Shown piece by piece: positions 63,909-64,000 of a stretch of DNA of 64,000 nucleotides. Position numbers and translations under genes: made by a program. The stretch is from CAVWDU01 sp963753815 (GTDB taxonomy: Bacteria > Pseudomonadota > Gammaproteobacteria > Pseudomonadales > Halieaceae), in the NCBI GenBank assembly GCA_963753815.1, contig CAVWDU010000003.1, forward strand, positions 992,001-1,056,000, in the 5' to 3' direction. The notes beneath the pieces are model-generated. The model had not been told where the DNA came from. It saw nothing but the letters and a program-made list of their open reading frames with translations, and did not search any database. How positions within the stretch are numbered: position 1 is the first letter of the stretch; each line of letters begins with the position of its first letter.

Positions 63909-64000
63909 GCCCCCCTGGTGGCGGTCTGAAAAGCCCAATAGATAGAGGATCGCGTCCAGCCCGAGGGTGGAGATCGACTGCTCGGCCGACTGCTTGACCA
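63906..64000 (-). CDS. C-terminus of an unidentified protein (partial)
   Basis: The complement reads ...VKQSAEQSISTLGLDAILYL, LGFSDRHQGG, then TAG at 63906-63908. It ends exactly at the MITE, so the original C-terminus may have been changed by the insertion. Too short to assign. Confidence 0.5.
   Translation of the reverse strand, partial: VKQSAEQSISTLGLDAILYLLGFSDRHQGG

Overview
The window is GC-rich chromosomal DNA from a gammaproteobacterium. The backbone order rpmE-priA-argS-SPOR protein-hslV-hslU-DUF971-ubiE-ubiJ-ubiB-hisI-hisE-tatABC is the one I know from Pseudomonas and related orders. The other genes (ubiquinone synthesis, pntAB, efp/epmA, a Na+/H+ antiporter, copper-receptor and cbb3-oxidase remnants) fit an aerobic, probably marine or halotolerant bacterium. 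I cannot name the genus from sequence alone.

Layout. 1-2.9 kb: start of a lipoprotein gene, rpmE with its terminator, and priA. 2.9-25.2 kb: an accessory island inserted between priA and argS. It is bracketed by two copies of the priA 3' end, the second a diverged relic that shares 33 identical bases with the first. The island holds a winged-helix/TPR regulator facing two paralogous secreted proteins that share a promoter-operator and signal peptide; a frameshifted GDSL esterase; a decayed REP-associated (RAYT) transposase with GGACACCCACC-type palindromic repeats; a secreted EF-hand protein; a 4.5-kb wreck of an IPT/NHL/metzincin-like secreted protein; two scrambled IS91-family remnants; and a frameshifted cbb3 oxidase cluster (ccoS-like, ccoN, ccoO, ccoP-like, ccoI-like). 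An IS110-family element splits ccoN, and removing exactly 1609 bp restores the ccoN reading frame.

25.3-34.4 kb: argS, a SPOR-domain protein, then a probable copper-acquisition segment (His-rich DUF2946-type protein, TonB-dependent receptor, secreted companion), a lipoprotein made of six 13-residue repeats, a HAMP sensor without output domain, and a CaCA antiporter. 34.6-44 kb: hslVU, DUF971, ubiE/ubiJ/ubiB, hisIE, tatABC, an MscS channel. 44-52 kb: an MsbA-type exporter, convergent with a Ser/Thr kinase fused to a sulfatase-modifying-factor domain, a histone H1-like/hemerythrin fusion, and the pnt operon. 52-57 kb: an Fe-S XPD/DinG-type helicase overlapping a FAN1-like VRR-NUC nuclease and an EamA transporter. 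57.8-64 kb: an NhaC-type antiporter, a thioesterase, epmA-efp, a PilZ-like protein, a 146-bp MITE and the end of an unidentified gene.

Single-base frameshifts are dense in the island and sparse in the backbone, but they also hit ubiB, the FAN1-like gene and the TonB receptor. Island decay and assembly indels in G/C runs therefore both need considering. No tRNA, rRNA or CRISPR array was seen.
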